Part shown: piece by piece, positions 6,160-6,561 of the stretch | Layout of the letters: each line of letters begins with the position of its first letter | How positions within the stretch are numbered: the stretch's first letter is position 1 | From: Gammaproteobacteria bacterium | GTDB lineage: Bacteria; Pseudomonadota; Gammaproteobacteria; Enterobacterales; Kangiellaceae | DNA length: 6,561 bases | Reading direction: 5' to 3' | Assembly: GCA_013372875.1 (NCBI GenBank) | Contig: JABXIW010000115.1 | Location: 1 to 6,561 of the forward strand | The notes under the pieces: model-generated | The model's database searches: none | Told to the model about the DNA's origin: nothing | Seen by the model: the letters and a program-made list of their open reading frames with translations, nothing else | Made by a program: the position numbers and the translations under genes

Positions 6160-6477
6160 TTACTTTTTCTGACGCGCTTCAAACGCGGCCAATTGTTCTG
6201 GCGTTGCTGCTGGTTGATGGTTTTGTTTCCACTCATCATAAGTCATGCCGTAAACACGTTCGCGAGCGTCATCAATATCTAAATCCAAACCGAGATTTTC
6301 AGCCTCTGCTTTGTACCATTTGCTAAAGCAGTTACGACAGAAGCCCGCAAGGATCATCAGGTCGATGTTTTGCACATCTTTGTTTGCATCTAAATGCGCC
6401 AATAAACGACGAAATGTCGCTGCGTCTAACTTGTCTTGTTCTTCTTGAGTCAGATTTTTATATTTGAATTCAGCCAC
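6160..6477 (-). CDS. DUF1244 domain protein (unknown function), GTG start
   Basis: This is a small cytoplasmic protein of 105 residues. It belongs to the DUF1244 family, which consists of short proteobacterial proteins of about 100 residues with no assigned function. The recognisable core is AATFRRLLAHLDANKDVQNIDLMILAGFCRNCFSKWYKAEAE, quoted here in pieces: FRRLLAHLD (about 22-30), DVQNIDLMILA (34-44), then the family hallmark FCRNCFSKWY (46-55), whose CxxC pair is Cys47 and Cys50. YGMTYDEWK (76-84) follows, with a charged tail. The GTG at 6477 is preferred: AAGGA lies 7 bases upstream, and (V/M)AEFKYKNLT is the usual family N-terminus from memory. An ATG at 6519 would add 14 residues (MVTKANQIREKESK) that look unlike the family, and it has no good binding site. 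No signal peptide or membrane segment is present. It is convergent with the Cds1-like gene, so a shared role is not implied. Confidence 0.9.
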   Translation of the reverse strand: MAEFKYKNLTQEEQDKLDAATFRRLLAHLDANKDVQNIDLMILAGFCRNCFSKWYKAEAENLGLDLDIDDARERVYGMTYDEWKQNHQPAATPEQLAAFEARQKK

Positions 6478-6484
6478 TTTACTT

Positions 6485-6489
6485 TCCTT
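6485..6489 (-). promoter_or_regulatory. Ribosome binding site supporting the GTG start of the DUF1244 gene
   Basis: AAGGA on the - strand lies 7 bases before the GTG at 6477, within a purine-rich AGAGAGAAGGAAAG tract. If the ATG at 6519 were the start, this site would fall inside the gene and have no role. The rest up to the window edge (6520-6561) shows no promoter I can place with confidence. Confidence 0.7.
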
Positions 6490-6561
6490 CTCTCTTATTT
6501 GATTGGCTTTCGTCACCATATCCAGTTAGTCCACTTTCATAAGTAGGAAGTATGCTTTAGC

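Noticed and set aside
6478..6519. ATG at 6519 as the start of the DUF1244 gene
   Set aside because: It adds 14 residues unlike the family and has no good ribosome binding site, while the GTG at 6477 has AAGGA at 7 bases.

Overview
The window reads as a chromosomal segment of a Vibrio or close relative (Gammaproteobacteria). The AT-leaning base composition, the TesB and DecR-type proteins that align closely with remembered Escherichia coli proteins, and the DUF1244 gene all fit. The species assignment is inference; no marker gene is present. I see no mobile element, tRNA, rRNA or CRISPR array.

Layout from left to right. (1) tesB, acyl-CoA thioesterase II, on the + strand, has lost only about its first ten codons to the window edge. 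It ends at a bidirectional terminator. (2) Convergent to it, on the - strand, is a gene of about 3 kb for a secreted lipoprotein. It has a lipobox signal peptide, a low-complexity linker, about nine divergent Ig-like repeats and an unrecognised C-terminal domain. (3) An AT-rich gap of 456 bases holds two hairpins and a possible 16-codon open frame with a good ribosome binding site. (4) A DecR-type Lrp/AsnC regulator lies on the - strand. Divergent from it, across 139 bases, is a PLP enzyme of the Cds1 L-cysteine desulfhydrase type on the + strand. (5) A strong bidirectional terminator separates this enzyme from a convergent DUF1244 gene on the - strand, which probably starts at a GTG.

The regulator and the PLP enzyme are the clearest functional unit. 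In E. coli, DecR senses cysteine and activates a cysteine-degrading operon. Here a DecR-like gene sits back to back with a different, Cds1-like cysteine-degrading enzyme. The gap between them contains a perfect 15-base palindrome matching the published Lrp consensus at 14 of 15 positions. The simplest reading is a self-contained cysteine sensing and detoxification (H2S-producing) module. The other genes appear independent of it and of one another.

Most of the window is ordinary core genome. The parts worth a second look are the cysteine module and its operator, the cysteine-rich tail of the Cds1-like enzyme, the orphan C-terminal domain of the large lipoprotein, and the structured gap downstream of the regulator.
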